Assembly (NCBI GenBank): GCA_022824265.1
Contig: JAJEAG010000014.1
Coordinates: 62,001-126,000, forward strand
Length of the DNA stretch: 64,000 nucleotides
Direction of reading: 5' to 3'
DNA from: Candidatus Poribacteria bacterium
GTDB lineage: Bacteria > Poribacteria > WGA-4E > WGA-3G
In this document: positions 36,878 through 44,929 of the stretch, piece after piece
How the letters are laid out: every line of letters begins with the position of its first letter
How positions within the stretch are numbered: the stretch's first letter is position 1
The notes under the pieces: model-generated
What the model was told of the DNA's origin: nothing
Seen by the model: only the letters and a program-made list of their open reading frames with translations
The model's database searches: none
Position numbers and translations under genes: made by a program

Positions 36878-37831
36878 ATGAGTATATTAGAACACGCTGA
36901 AGAACTTATTAACGAAATTCAAAATCGATTAGAAGAATTTGAGCGATCAAATGAAGAATCAGTTGAAAGAATACACAATCAATTAGAGGAACAAAGGAAT
37001 AAATCTGAAGAACAGATTGAGAGAATACAGAGTGAAATTGAGAAAGAAACTGAATCGGCTGAGGAACAGATCCGTAGAATGCAAGAGGGTTTAGAAGAAT
37101 ACCATAGGAAGGTTGAAGAACAGATACATAAGCTACAGGAAGAATCCGAAGAATATGGACGCAGAATTGAGGAGGATATTGAAAGGATTCAAGAACGAAT
37201 TGAACAGTCCAGAGAAAAGGCAGAAGAACAGATGGAGCGAATACATGAACAGATGGAACACAACCATGAGATAGCAGAAGAAAAAATTGAAAGAATCCGT
37301 GAAAAAACGGAAGAATATAAAGAAAATTCCGATGAACGTGTTGATAGAATTCGTGAACAAATGGATGAAATCAGAGATAGTACAGAGAACCGACACTCTG
37401 AAAGTTTACATTTTGAAACGGATACACGTGTTGAAGATCACCCCGTTGAAGATAAAGTGCAGATGCTGATGGAACGTTATAATGCTGAGTACAACCAGCG
37501 GCATGATATGTCAACAATCAGCAATACCTACGTTCTCAATGGCGTTGAAATATTGAAATACAGTGGTAAATATCTTCCGTTAGACGAATTGGATAAGCAC
37601 TATCCACGCAATGAATGGCTGCAAACATTGATAGATAATAACATCTCAATAGAGAATCTTCATGATTATTGTCGCTATCTTAATGCTCGCGATATGTTGA
37701 TGCGGATTCAAAAGAGACCTAAAGTTTGGACTTCAGGTCTGTTCAATATTACGCCAACAGAGAATTGGGAAATATATCAGGATGCGTACATTAATCAGTT
37801 AGTAAATCCAGAAAAGGCACCGCATGCTTAA
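36878..37831 (+). CDS. Coiled-coil protein with eight 18-residue repeats
   Basis: A 317-residue protein. Residues 26-165 hold eight tandem 18-residue repeats that start E-E-x-I-E-R-I at 26, 44, 62, 80, 98, 116, 134 and 152 with no indels. The region is rich in Glu, Arg and Gln and must be one long helix. Residues about 195-317 form a globular domain (HPVEDKVQMLMERYNAEYNQ, NGVEILKYSGKYLPLDELD, WTSGLFNITPTENW) that I do not recognise. There is no signal peptide. The ATG at 36878 follows TTGGAGG; an earlier in-frame start at 36863 overlaps that site. Confidence 0.75.
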   Translation: MSILEHAEELINEIQNRLEEFERSNEESVERIHNQLEEQRNKSEEQIERIQSEIEKETESAEEQIRRMQEGLEEYHRKVEEQIHKLQEESEEYGRRIEEDIERIQERIEQSREKAEEQMERIHEQMEHNHEIAEEKIERIREKTEEYKENSDERVDRIREQMDEIRDSTENRHSESLHFETDTRVEDHPVEDKVQMLMERYNAEYNQRHDMSTISNTYVLNGVEILKYSGKYLPLDELDKHYPRNEWLQTLIDNNISIENLHDYCRYLNARDMLMRIQKRPKVWTSGLFNITPTENWEIYQDAYINQLVNPEKAPHA

Positions 37832-37861
37832 GCAATAATATTCTGCGAATCCATATATACG

Positions 37862-37911
37862 AAAGGATGACTAAGTGTTGATTCACTGCTGAAGGTCATC
37901 CTTTTATTTTT
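37862..37911. terminator. Bidirectional terminator
   Basis: AAAGGATGAC (37862-37871) pairs with GTCATCCTTT (37895-37904), followed on the plus strand by a T-rich run. It lies between the coiled-coil gene and the convergent propeller gene, whose stop codon starts at its right arm. Confidence 0.7.
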
Positions 37912-38938
37912 GTTCCTTCAATTTACCCCAGGTAGTTACAAAAGAATCTGCTGGTTCAACTGGATATGCTTTATTATCCCAATCAAGTGAAGACACAGTG
38001 TATTTCATTGTAATTAGAATTGGTTCTGGTTCACCACCTGTAGCGGGTATGATAAAATTTCCCATTGATCTAAATTGTTCAAGATTTGTAACTTTGTTGG
38101 GGTGGATATATGACGTGTATGCAATATATTTTCCATCAGGTGACCAAGTGTTAACGTTATAACTATAATTCTCTTTTGCTTGTAGTAGTACCGGATCAGC
38201 GTCAGGTTGCACAGGAACGACTACTATACCTCTTGCACGCTTATTTCCATTTAATGGAACTGTGGTTTCATAAGCAATCTGTTTTCCATTCGGTGAAAAC
38301 ACCGGGGAATATACCTCTCCTTCAGTTATTTGGAAGACATCATTTGTTGCAACATCTAATAGAAAAAGACCATCAGGTTTTGTAAAAGCAATTTGCTTAC
38401 CATCAGGTGACCATTCTATATCAAATAAATTCGAATTCCATACCATTGCATCAAAGAGGAGTTCAATTTTGGGTTCATGTTCAGTAAGTTCTTCATATCG
38501 AATAAGTCTTATTCCTGGACGTCTTATAAAGACGACATCACCGTTTTTAGATATATCAGCGTCTACAAAATCTGTAATTCTCTCAAGCGTAAGATTTTTT
38601 GTTTTTCTTCCTGGGTTTTTACGATCTAATAGAAATAGTTCAGATCCGGAAAATGCTTGAATATTCTGCCCTTCAAAGACCATTCTGTCGGCAACAACAA
38701 GCACATAATCACCATCATCCTGCAATTCAATTTTTTCAATACTGTTAAACTTCTGGTTAAAGTATTTACGAGCAGTAGTTCCTTCCATATTGGATATCCA
38801 TATTTCGCTCTGTGATACTGGGTGAACAAAGATTATTTCCCCTGTCGGAGCAGCACTTGAATGTGTAGGTGTTAGCATGAGAAACATGCCAATCCAGAAA
38901 AAACATAGATGACCGTAGAATTGAATTTTATTATTCAT
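37904..38938 (-). CDS. Exported TolB-like beta-propeller protein with shared C-terminal tail (1)
   Basis: A 344-residue protein with a signal peptide (cleavage near SSA-APT). It has PD40/TolB-type blades: SPDGKQIAFTKPDGLFLLD, SPNGKQIAYE and SPDGKYIAYTS, each a WSPDGK-IA pattern. It ends YPVEPADSFVTTWGKLKEQK, matching the tail on the LamG proteins. Likely a periplasmic or surface protein. It overlaps the upstream paralogue by 8 bases. Confidence 0.82.
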   Translation of the reverse strand: MNNKIQFYGHLCFFWIGMFLMLTPTHSSAAPTGEIIFVHPVSQSEIWISNMEGTTARKYFNQKFNSIEKIELQDDGDYVLVVADRMVFEGQNIQAFSGSELFLLDRKNPGRKTKNLTLERITDFVDADISKNGDVVFIRRPGIRLIRYEELTEHEPKIELLFDAMVWNSNLFDIEWSPDGKQIAFTKPDGLFLLDVATNDVFQITEGEVYSPVFSPNGKQIAYETTVPLNGNKRARGIVVVPVQPDADPVLLQAKENYSYNVNTWSPDGKYIAYTSYIHPNKVTNLEQFRSMGNFIIPATGGEPEPILITMKYTVSSLDWDNKAYPVEPADSFVTTWGKLKEQK

Positions 38939-39959
38939 TTTTGCCTCCTCTCCTTATGTCACGTTTTAATTTGCCCCATGTAGTAGTAAGTTTTGCCACT
39001 GGTGTAAGTGGGAATGATTCTTTTGTCCATTCCCAAACTCGGATGCCACCTTCAAAATCATCAAAAATAGTTTGTGTTCTTCCATCTTCAATCGACACAG
39101 CCAAATTTAGATATTCCCAAACACTTTTTCGGTCAACCAGTTGATGCTTAATTAACACATAAGCAATAGACTTCCCATCAGGTGTCCACGTAAGGTAGTC
39201 AAGAAATAAATCAGTTTTTGTCTTTTCAAACATTTTTACATTTTTGGGTTCCATTAGAGAAATAACCCCAACTTCTTTAAACCCTATCTGATTATTTTGT
39301 TTTGGTGTATATGTGTAAAATGCTAACTTTGTTCCATCAGGAGAGAAAACAGGACGAAACCCATAATCAAGTATCTGTGACACCTCTTTTGTAAATGTAT
39401 CAAGCAAAAAAATCCCTTCCATATTCGAAAACACAACATCTTTTCCATTTGGCGACCAGTCTATATATCCAGCGGGTCCATCATAAATTTTTTCTGCTTT
39501 TGGAATTGTCTCATGAATTTCATAATTTGGAATGAGATAGATCCCGTCAGGATAATCAAAATCAATGGAATTTGCAAAGATAATATCTCCTTTAGATGAA
39601 ATCGATGCGTCTAAAACAACACTAAACTGTCCGTAGGTTAAATCCTTTCTACCCTTCTTCAATTCTTTTGTATCAAAAAGATATGCATCAAATCCAGTTT
39701 CATTTCCTATACCCTCACCAACACAAAGAATGTACCTATCTCCTTTCAGTATTGAAATCTCTTGGATTATAAGTGGCGGAGAAAAAAGTTTTCGAGGTTT
39801 GGAACCATTGACATCACTAATCCATAACCCTATTTGTTTCTGATGATTTTGGGCATATATAATCTCTTCAGCGGGGAAAGCATTATCAATAAAAATATAA
39901 CATAAGGAGAAAAGACATAAACAGATTATACGCAGTTGAAATTGAAAAAATTGTTTCAT
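38931..39959 (-). CDS. Exported TolB-like beta-propeller protein with shared C-terminal tail (2)
   Basis: A 342-residue paralogue of the next gene, with a signal peptide (LCYIFIDNAFPAEE region) and propeller blades (DWSPNGKDVVFSNMEGIFLLD, FSPDGTKLAFYT, WTPDGKSIAYVL). Near the C-terminus it has FPLTPVAKLTTTWGKLKRD, the shared tail with eight extra basic residues. It is the first gene of a two-gene transcript, overlapping its partner. Confidence 0.82.
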   Translation of the reverse strand: MKQFFQFQLRIICLCLFSLCYIFIDNAFPAEEIIYAQNHQKQIGLWISDVNGSKPRKLFSPPLIIQEISILKGDRYILCVGEGIGNETGFDAYLFDTKELKKGRKDLTYGQFSVVLDASISSKGDIIFANSIDFDYPDGIYLIPNYEIHETIPKAEKIYDGPAGYIDWSPNGKDVVFSNMEGIFLLDTFTKEVSQILDYGFRPVFSPDGTKLAFYTYTPKQNNQIGFKEVGVISLMEPKNVKMFEKTKTDLFLDYLTWTPDGKSIAYVLIKHQLVDRKSVWEYLNLAVSIEDGRTQTIFDDFEGGIRVWEWTKESFPLTPVAKLTTTWGKLKRDIRRGGKNE

Positions 39960-40123
39960 AATGTATCTCCATTATATTGTTGCATTTGTAAACAAGAGAT
40001 GTTGTCAACATTATTTCTACCGAAGAATTGGAAGTCTTTTGGAATGCATCCTGAAATAAGGATGTAATTTACAGAATAACATAAACATCAACATAAAATC
40101 AACATATACATCATTCAAAGGCA

Positions 40124-40150
40124 TTCAATTGTCGGTTATTCTGTCTGAAT
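40124..40150 (+). repeat. TTCAATTGTCG module, copy 2
   Basis: TTCAATTGTCG then, after five bases, TCTGTCTGAAT, almost identical to the minus-strand copy at 10244-10269. Confidence 0.55.
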
Positions 40151-40246
40151 TGCTGAAGGTGCTGAAAACACTGAAAATCGTCTGAATCACTGAAGGCACG
40201 GAAGACGCTGAAGACGCTGAAAATACATCGGTTTTTGCTCCTTCTA

Positions 40247-40290
40247 AAAACGTACACAAAAAGGGCGTTTTTCGTTTCTGTGTACGTTTT
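40247..40290. repeat. 12-bp inverted repeat
   Basis: AAAACGTACACA and TGTGTACGTTTT form a perfect 12-bp stem with a 20-base loop; TGTGTACGTTTT recurs at 40359-40370. Confidence 0.6.
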
Positions 40291-40677
40291 GACTATTGGG
40301 GTTATGCCAGTCTGGGACTGAGTTTATAGGGTATTTCGAAAATTTTGATTTTTTCATTTGTGTACGTTTTTTATTTGTTTGGTTGTAGTCGGTTTTTCGG
40401 TGGATATTTTTTGGGTAACTGGTGTCGGTTTTTGTTGTGAATGTGGGTGTAAGCGGTTTTTGTTTTTCATAGTGGTAGTATTATAACAGGTGTTAAGAGG
40501 GTATGGAAGGGTTTATGGGGATTGGAACAATATGTTTCATGTATGTTTCGGGTGGTTTTCGGTTTTCAGTGGTCAGTTTTCAGTATTGTCTGAACCAAGG
40601 GTTTTCAGGAATGGGAGTTCTGTGTATTGTAGTCCGTTTCACAAGATGACAATATTTCGCGACGTTGGTGCTGAAAT

Positions 40678-40699
40678 GCACAAACTCGAAAGTTTGTGC
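40678..40699. repeat. Hairpin GCACAAACT/AGTTTGTGC
   Basis: Perfect 9-bp stem with tetraloop CGAA. No T-run. It lies about 165 bases upstream of the MNT-HEPN gene and is probably an interspersed repeat or RNA element. Confidence 0.5.
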
Positions 40700-40865
40700 T
40701 ACAAAAGAGAACAACGTTATGAGGACTGACATAAGGTGCTCATTGGTAAAATTGTCTTGCAAGGATGATGAATATATAGCATAATTAATGCATGTAGATG
40801 ATAGGTTCTCTATTGCAAATACCAAACAAATCACCTTCTCACACCCCTTACCATAGGAGTGTAAA

Positions 40866-41618
40866 ATGATAACCCGTAAAGACATAGAAGCCACATGTGA
40901 TGATATTGTGCGTGAGTTCTCACCGTTACAAGTTATTCTCTTTGGATCACATGCGTATGGCACACCCAAGGAACATTCTGATGTTGATCTGTTAGTGGTA
41001 ATGCCTGTAACGAATTCGGAGGCACGTCAGCAAGCATCAGAGATTCGTGAAAGGATTCCGCGACGATTCAGCATGGATCTGATTGTTCGTTCTCCAGAAG
41101 ACATAGCATATCGTTTGTCATACAATGACTGGTTCTTACGCGAAGTCACAGAAAAAGGTGAAGTATTATATGAATCTGAAAATTATTATATCATACCACA
41201 CAAAAAAGAGTATACCCAGATGAACCCATTAACTTTGGAATGGATAGAAAAAGCAGAAGGTGATTATAGTGCAGCAAGGCAAGTCTATCTTGGATCCGAT
41301 CCAGTATACCATGTGATCTGTTTTCTTGCTCAACAGTGTACTGAAAAATATCTAAAAGCATACCTACAAGAGATGAATATACCTATCATAAGAACACATA
41401 ATTTGTCGCAACTGTTGGATTTAATTTTACCTACTATACCAGAATGGAGCGTTTGGAAGTCTGAATTGTCAAAACTATCAGAATTTGCTGTGGATACGCG
41501 ATATCCTGCTCAAACACCTTCTCAAAGTGACGTAGAGGATGCGATGGAAACTTGTGAAAAGATTAGGGATACAGTACGTGAATATTTTAAACTTAATGAT
41601 GAGAATGAAATCAAATGA
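40866..41618 (+). CDS. Fused MNT nucleotidyltransferase-HEPN protein
   Basis: A 250-residue fusion. The N-terminal minimal nucleotidyltransferase (about 1-110) has ILFGSHAYGTPKEHSDVDLLV with GS at 27-28 and D39, D41, so its catalytic set looks complete. The HEPN domain (about 122-245) has WIEKAEGDYSAARQ, FLAQQCTEKYLKAYL and IIRTHNLSQLL. MNT and HEPN are usually separate antitoxin and toxin genes in which MNT modifies HEPN; fusions also occur. Its stop overlaps the amidohydrolase start by ATGA, linking it to metabolism rather than to an obvious defence island. Confidence 0.85.
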   Translation: MITRKDIEATCDDIVREFSPLQVILFGSHAYGTPKEHSDVDLLVVMPVTNSEARQQASEIRERIPRRFSMDLIVRSPEDIAYRLSYNDWFLREVTEKGEVLYESENYYIIPHKKEYTQMNPLTLEWIEKAEGDYSAARQVYLGSDPVYHVICFLAQQCTEKYLKAYLQEMNIPIIRTHNLSQLLDLILPTIPEWSVWKSELSKLSEFAVDTRYPAQTPSQSDVEDAMETCEKIRDTVREYFKLNDENEIK

Positions 41619-42766
41619 TGTATGATCTGATTATAAAAAATGGAACTTTGATTGACCCTGCACAAGGTATTCATGCTCAAAGAGATATAGCATTCGTTGA
41701 TGGTTGTGTTTCAATTGTCAGCGATGATATTTCATCATCTGATGCACGGGAGGTATTGAAAGCGGATGGGTGCTATGTCACGCCGGGATTAATTGATCTC
41801 CATGTGCATGTTTTTCACGGTGTTAGCCACTTCGGTATTGAACCCGATCCAACATGTTTAGCACGCGGTGCAACTACAGTCGTTGATGCGGGGTCAGCAG
41901 GGGCAGACACTTTCCCCGGATTTCGTAAATACGTTATTAATGTCAGCGACACTCGAATTCTGGCACAATTGAACATATCTTCTCAAGGTATGCTCACCCG
42001 TGAAATTGGGGAATTAGAGATTCCTGACTATGCTGATGTTGACAAAGCGTGCAGAATGATAGAACAGCATCGTGACATTATTCTTGGTGTTAAGGTGCGA
42101 TTGACCCGCGAATCAATTGTTGGGGAACGCGCAGGCATGCAACCACTACATAAGGCACGCGAGGCAGCAGATGCTGTAGGACTTCCGTTAATGGTACACC
42201 CTCAAGATGCTTGGTGTGAATCCATAGATGATATATTAGCGGTAATGGGTAAGCGGGATATTCTAACCCACTGCTTCCATGATATGACGTGTGGTATATT
42301 AGACGAAAATGGTAAGATACGGGATTCTGTACACGCTGCAATTGAGCGTGGTGTCATCTTTGATGTTGGACACGGTGCAGGATCATTCAGTTGGGACGTT
42401 GTTGAAAAAGCAATGGCACAAGGTGTTGAACCAACGACGATTTCATCGGATTTGCATGTCTACAATATAGAAGGTCCTGTCTACGACCTTGTCAATGTTG
42501 TCAATAAGTTTCTTTATCTCGGCATGTCTCTTGATAATGCGTTGGCGAAAGTCACAAGTGTTCCCGCAGACACGATATTAATGCCTGGTCAAGTTGGTAC
42601 ATTAGCGGAAGGTGCTTGGGGTGATGCTGTTATATTTGAAATGCGTGAGGGTGAATTCCAATTAGTAGATGCACGCGGTCAAGTTAAAACCAGTAGACAG
42701 AAACTGGAACCTGTCGTTGTTATTAAAGGGGGAAAGGTATATCGGCAGAGGCATACTGAGAATTAG
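41615..42766 (+). CDS. Amidohydrolase/deacetylase family metallohydrolase
   Basis: A 383-residue amidohydrolase-superfamily enzyme. The metal-binding H-x-H is H63/H65 in PGLIDLHVHVF. Then come GATTVVDAGSAGADTFPGFR, LNISSQG, GVKVRLTRE (candidate carboxylated Lys), MVHPQD, ILTHCFH and ISSDLHVYN (metal Asp). This set fits the EF0837/Atu3266-type deacetylases and dihydroorotase-like enzymes. The substrate is unknown. It is coupled to the MNT-HEPN gene by a 4-base overlap. Confidence 0.88.
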   Translation: MMYDLIIKNGTLIDPAQGIHAQRDIAFVDGCVSIVSDDISSSDAREVLKADGCYVTPGLIDLHVHVFHGVSHFGIEPDPTCLARGATTVVDAGSAGADTFPGFRKYVINVSDTRILAQLNISSQGMLTREIGELEIPDYADVDKACRMIEQHRDIILGVKVRLTRESIVGERAGMQPLHKAREAADAVGLPLMVHPQDAWCESIDDILAVMGKRDILTHCFHDMTCGILDENGKIRDSVHAAIERGVIFDVGHGAGSFSWDVVEKAMAQGVEPTTISSDLHVYNIEGPVYDLVNVVNKFLYLGMSLDNALAKVTSVPADTILMPGQVGTLAEGAWGDAVIFEMREGEFQLVDARGQVKTSRQKLEPVVVIKGGKVYRQRHTEN

Positions 42767-42855
42767 TATTTGGAAAATGAGATGTTTATAAAATCTGTTA
42801 AATATCGTAATTTCTTGATAGAAAATGGATATTATATTGATAGGAGAAATTGCTG

Positions 42856-44730
42856 ATGAAATCACAAGATGTTGTTGAACAACAGTATTTTGAGGCAGTA
42901 GATTCGCTTGTGGAGAGGGTAGAGAAAGATCCGTATATTCTCGCTGCGATTGTTGCTGGAAGTTTCTCTTATGCACAAGTATGGGAAAAATCGGATCTGG
43001 ATGTAGAAATCATTGGGAAAGATGGTATTCGTCCCACACAGTCATTCTTCTCGCTTGTTGAAAATGGTGTTAACATCCATGCGGGTATTTCGCCGCGTAG
43101 TTCCTTCAAGAGATCAATTGAGAGTGCGCAACAAGGTTCCTTCATGCATTCCTACTTTTCTCATAGTACGCTCTTATTCTCAAAAGATGATTCTATTAAG
43201 GAATGGTATGACAAGAACGCAAGTCGTGATAGTATCGGTGAACGCGACAAGCAGCTTCAAGTGTTGAACGTTATTGCTGATGTCCTGCCAACGCTTATCT
43301 ACGCGGAAAAGCAGTTTTATGTTAACAACGATCTCGTAACCTGTTTTATAACACTATTGCCAGTTGTAGAAGGATTAGCACGTATAGAGGTGTTATTGAA
43401 CAACGAAATTCCTGTTCGCGAAGTTATACAACCCGCCCTAAATTACAACCCAGATTTCTTTAAACATGTTTATACTGATCTGATTAATTGTGAAAAGAAT
43501 GAGACAGTTATCCAAGATGCACTTGATGCAATCAATTCATATATTGATGAACGTCAGTTTATTTTTCAACCGATTTTGGATTATCTTACAGAACAGAAAG
43601 CTGCAAGATCAAACTCTGAGATGAACACCTATTTTCATTCAAAATTCCGCGATGCTTCTGTTGATATTATATGTCAATGGCTGACTTGGAAAGGAATTAT
43701 TCAGCAGGTGTCTGTTCCAATTAAACTTACAGTCAAAAGCCAAATTGCTTTAGAAGAACCAGCGTATTATTACGATAAATCAAAACCAGAAGTGCATTCT
43801 CCTCGTCTGAAATCAGAGATTTATCCCGACATTGAAGATGCAGTAGAAAGATTCACAGATACGATTGCAGAGGATCGGTATATAGTTGCTGCTATTCTTA
43901 CCAGTAATTTGGCAGAAGAAAATGTATGGGAAAAGACAAATGTACATATAACAATTATTATGAGAGATGGCACAAAATACCAACATAAAGAGTGTCAATT
44001 AATTGAAGATGAGGTTCTTATCCGAGTCAACCATTATACACGTGGTCAGTTTAAAAATTTGTTGGAAAGGAATTTACAAGGAAGCAGCCTTCATTCTATA
44101 TTCTCTCAAAGTAAAATACTGTTTTCTAAAGATCCTACACTTGCTGATCTATTCAAAGAGATTGATGTTGTCAATGAACGTGATAAACAATCTCAATTAT
44201 TTAACATCGCAAGTAGTGTAACTACGATACTCGCGAAAGCAGAAAAATGGTATTATATTAAGAAGGATTACGATTATACATTTTACTACTTGATGTATGC
44301 TGTGAGAGAGTTAGCTCGGATTGAAACTATTATGCACGGTGAAACCCCTAAACGAAAAGTAATCTATCAGGCACTCAAACATAATCCCAAGTTCTTTAAT
44401 GCAATTTTTACTGATATTCTTGATATTCCAAAAGATGAGGAAACTCTTGGTAGAGTGTTAGAACAGATTGATGAATACTTAGAAGATAACGTGCAGACGT
44501 TTTTTAAGCCTTTACTGGATTTTTTAGAGGAATCGGGAGGAGAACGTTCCTTATCTGACATCCATGATCACTTCGGTAGTCGGCAATTGTGGATTAATAT
44601 GGCATGTGAATGGCTTGTGCAGAAGGAAATCTTGGAGCAATTCTCTTCACCAATTCGTTTAACAATGGACAGTAAGGTTTCTGTAGAAGAGCCTGCATAC
44701 TTCTACGATGTTGAAAATCCGTTCTTGTAA
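42856..44730 (+). CDS. Internally duplicated nucleotidyltransferase-like protein
   Basis: A 624-residue protein of two homologous halves offset by 315 residues. Half 1 has a Pol-beta-type site: AAIVAGSFSYAQVWEKSDLDVEI with G35-S36 and D47, D49. Half 2 aligns over its whole length, but the site reads AAILTSNLAEENVWEKTNVHITI, so GS is lost and the two Asp are N362 and H364. Both halves share LHS/HSYFSxS, LLFSKD, NERDKQ and the end motif EEPAYxYD, with a winged-helix-like segment before it. Half 1 may be catalytic and half 2 structural. AGGAG precedes the ATG at 42856; an in-frame TTG at 42850 is rejected. No known family name is assigned. Confidence 0.72.
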   Translation: MKSQDVVEQQYFEAVDSLVERVEKDPYILAAIVAGSFSYAQVWEKSDLDVEIIGKDGIRPTQSFFSLVENGVNIHAGISPRSSFKRSIESAQQGSFMHSYFSHSTLLFSKDDSIKEWYDKNASRDSIGERDKQLQVLNVIADVLPTLIYAEKQFYVNNDLVTCFITLLPVVEGLARIEVLLNNEIPVREVIQPALNYNPDFFKHVYTDLINCEKNETVIQDALDAINSYIDERQFIFQPILDYLTEQKAARSNSEMNTYFHSKFRDASVDIICQWLTWKGIIQQVSVPIKLTVKSQIALEEPAYYYDKSKPEVHSPRLKSEIYPDIEDAVERFTDTIAEDRYIVAAILTSNLAEENVWEKTNVHITIIMRDGTKYQHKECQLIEDEVLIRVNHYTRGQFKNLLERNLQGSSLHSIFSQSKILFSKDPTLADLFKEIDVVNERDKQSQLFNIASSVTTILAKAEKWYYIKKDYDYTFYYLMYAVRELARIETIMHGETPKRKVIYQALKHNPKFFNAIFTDILDIPKDEETLGRVLEQIDEYLEDNVQTFFKPLLDFLEESGGERSLSDIHDHFGSRQLWINMACEWLVQKEILEQFSSPIRLTMDSKVSVEEPAYFYDVENPFL

Positions 44731-44929
44731 GTTAGAGTGAACGAAGTGAAAACATTGGATTTATAGTGCTATTGACTTTAGCATTTTGAGATTCAAGCAA
44801 CGAACTACTACGTAACTATAGCAGTAATTATAGCGTAATTTTCATGATAAAGAAAAGACCAATCATAAAACTATAGATGAATACCAATTCTAAGGAAAGT
44901 GTATATATTGAAAAGTAAGGAGGAAACGC

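Larger units (their letters stand above)
39960..40865. other. 906-base repeat-rich non-coding gap
   Basis: No convincing gene. It holds the TTCAATTGTCG/CTGTCTGAAT module (40124-40150) and short GCTGAA-type tandem repeats (about 40150-40225). AAAACGTACACA (40247-40258) recurs inverted as TGTGTACGTTTT at 40279-40290 and 40359-40370. G/T-rich CGGTTTTT repeats, CAGTTTTCAGT repeats near 40570 and a GCACAAACT/AGTTTGTGC hairpin (40678-40699) follow. Confidence 0.6.

Noticed and set aside
36878-37350. Possible CRISPR-like or minisatellite array (54-bp period)
   Set aside because: The period is in the protein (18 codons); DNA copies differ strongly and there are no spacers.
37133-37396. Phe-rich leftward frame
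   Set aside because: Antisense shadow of the Glu-rich coiled-coil gene; its apparent membrane segments reflect reversed Glu/Arg codons.
40490-40729. 79-codon rightward frame in the 40-kb gap
   Set aside because: Low-complexity FSVFSGQFSVLS stretch comes from DNA repeats; no ribosome site and no recognisable domain.
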